Below are positions 63,489 through 64,000 of a DNA stretch of 64,000 bases, piece by piece. This DNA is from Nonomuraea soli. GTDB taxonomy: Bacteria; Actinomycetota; Actinomycetes; Streptosporangiales; Streptosporangiaceae. Positions within the stretch are counted from its first letter, which is position 1; the number at the start of each line of letters is the position of its first letter. Below the pieces are notes generated by a model. It saw only the letters and a list, made by a program, of their open reading frames with translations, did no database searches and was not told the DNA's origin. The position numbers were made by a program, and so were the translations under genes. Location: assembly GCF_013761175.1 (NCBI RefSeq), contig NZ_JACDUR010000004.1:868001-932000 (forward strand), in the 5' to 3' direction.

Positions 63489-64000
63489 CCCCGGGCTCAC
63501 CTCGACCAAGATCGTGGTCGCGGGGGGCTTCGGGGTCGGCAAGACCACCTTCGTCGGCGCGGTCTCGGAGATCATGCCGCTGACGACGGAGGCGGTCATG
63601 ACCGACGCGTCGGTCGGCGTCGACGATCTGGGCATGACACCGCTGAAGTCGACCACGACGGTGGCGATGGACTTCGGGCGTGTCTCGCTCGACCGCGACC
63701 TGATCCTGTACCTGTTCGGCACGCCGGGCCAGCACCGGTTCTGGTTCATGTGGGACGACCTGGTCAGGGGTGCGATCGGCGCGGTCGTGCTGGTCGACAC
63801 CCGCCGCCTGGCCGACAGCTTCCCGGCGATCGACTACTTCGAGGAGGCCCGCCTGCCGTTCGTGGTCGGCATCAACGGCTGGGACGGGCAGTTCGCCTAC
63901 GGGGAGAACGACGTCAGGGACGCGCTCGCGTTGCCGCCGCACGTCCCCGTGGTCCGCACCGACGCCAGGCGGCGCGACGCGGTCAAGGGCGTGCTCATCA
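63469..64000 (+). CDS. cvnD: small GTPase CvnD (copy 2), 3' end cut by window
   Basis: First 177 residues of a CvnD GTPase starting at GTG 63469: GGFGVGKTT, FGTPGQHRFWFMWDDLVRGAIGAVVLVDTRR and NGWD, all as in the copy at 46739. The two copies are nearly identical through the GTPase core and differ mainly near residues 50-60 and 150-165. The end of the gene lies outside the window. Confidence 0.95.
   Translation, partial: MDYAGSSPGLTSTKIVVAGGFGVGKTTFVGAVSEIMPLTTEAVMTDASVGVDDLGMTPLKSTTTVAMDFGRVSLDRDLILYLFGTPGQHRFWFMWDDLVRGAIGAVVLVDTRRLADSFPAIDYFEEARLPFVVGINGWDGQFAYGENDVRDALALPPHVPVVRTDARRRDAVKGVLI

Overview
The window is high-GC actinobacterial DNA (roughly 70% G+C by eye). GTG and TTG starts are frequent, genes are tightly coupled by ATGA/GTGA overlaps, and it carries two conservons (cvnABCD), an AfsR-like SARP regulator, a group 2 sigma factor of the HrdD type, and amtB-glnK-glnD. 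It looks like a filamentous actinomycete chromosome, possibly Streptosporangiales; that family-level guess is inference. I saw no tRNA, rRNA, insertion sequence, prophage or CRISPR array.

Layout. 1-7.3 kb: a leftward glutamine-synthetase-like / aldehyde dehydrogenase / SDR operon (gamma-glutamylation amine catabolism, closest in design to the glnA4 ethanolamine cluster), diverging from a FadR-type GntR regulator that overlaps a large AfsR-like regulator; then a small secreted protein. 7.3-9 kb: a ZTP riboswitch in front of folD, and a one-TM protein. 9-16.2 kb: a carbohydrate module (DUF2264 protein, DeoR/LacI hybrid regulator, solute-binding protein, two permeases, D-2-hydroxyacid dehydrogenase). 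16.2-19.4 kb: a membrane protein / nucleotidyltransferase-like pair and a LysR/SDR divergon. 19.4-23.6 kb: a DUF4331 - TPR - NicO metal exporter operon with a long His-Gly tract. 23.8-34.8 kb: an ABC exporter and a histidine utilisation cluster (hutU, RpiR regulator, M20 amidohydrolase, hutF, hutI) split by a PadR-controlled ABC exporter and SDR. 34.9-38.5 kb: sigma factor behind a likely sigma-R promoter, SnoaL-like protein, CGNR zinc-finger regulator, rhomboid protease, iron-siderophore binding lipoprotein behind an iron box. 38.5-42.7 kb: amtB-glnK-glnD behind GlnR boxes. 42.8-47.3 kb: conservon 1. 47.4-50.6 kb: kdpDE without kdpFABC. 50.7-53.2 kb: TetR and a drug-type ABC exporter. 53.2-59.8 kb: choline-dehydrogenase-like GMC enzyme with a complete glycine betaine ABC importer. 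60.1-64 kb: conservon 2, whose cvnD runs off the end.

Themes. Nitrogen control links amtB-glnK-glnD, the hut cluster and the glutamine-synthetase-like operon. Osmotic control may link kdpDE, the betaine importer and the two flanking conservons. Many regulators have a readable operator next to them: a FadR-type palindrome, a LysR T-N11-A box, a PadR triple half-site, TetR palindromes, a shared hut palindrome TGAAT-N6-ATTCA, GlnR boxes, an iron box and a sigma-R promoter.

The least expected structures are two genes whose 3' ends including the stop codon are tandemly duplicated (kdpE and the DUF2264 gene), two convergent gene pairs that end on one shared CTAG palindrome, and a 17-codon ORF with an ideal ribosome binding site inserted between cvnA and cvnB of conservon 1. 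All functional statements come from reading the sequence; no database search was run.
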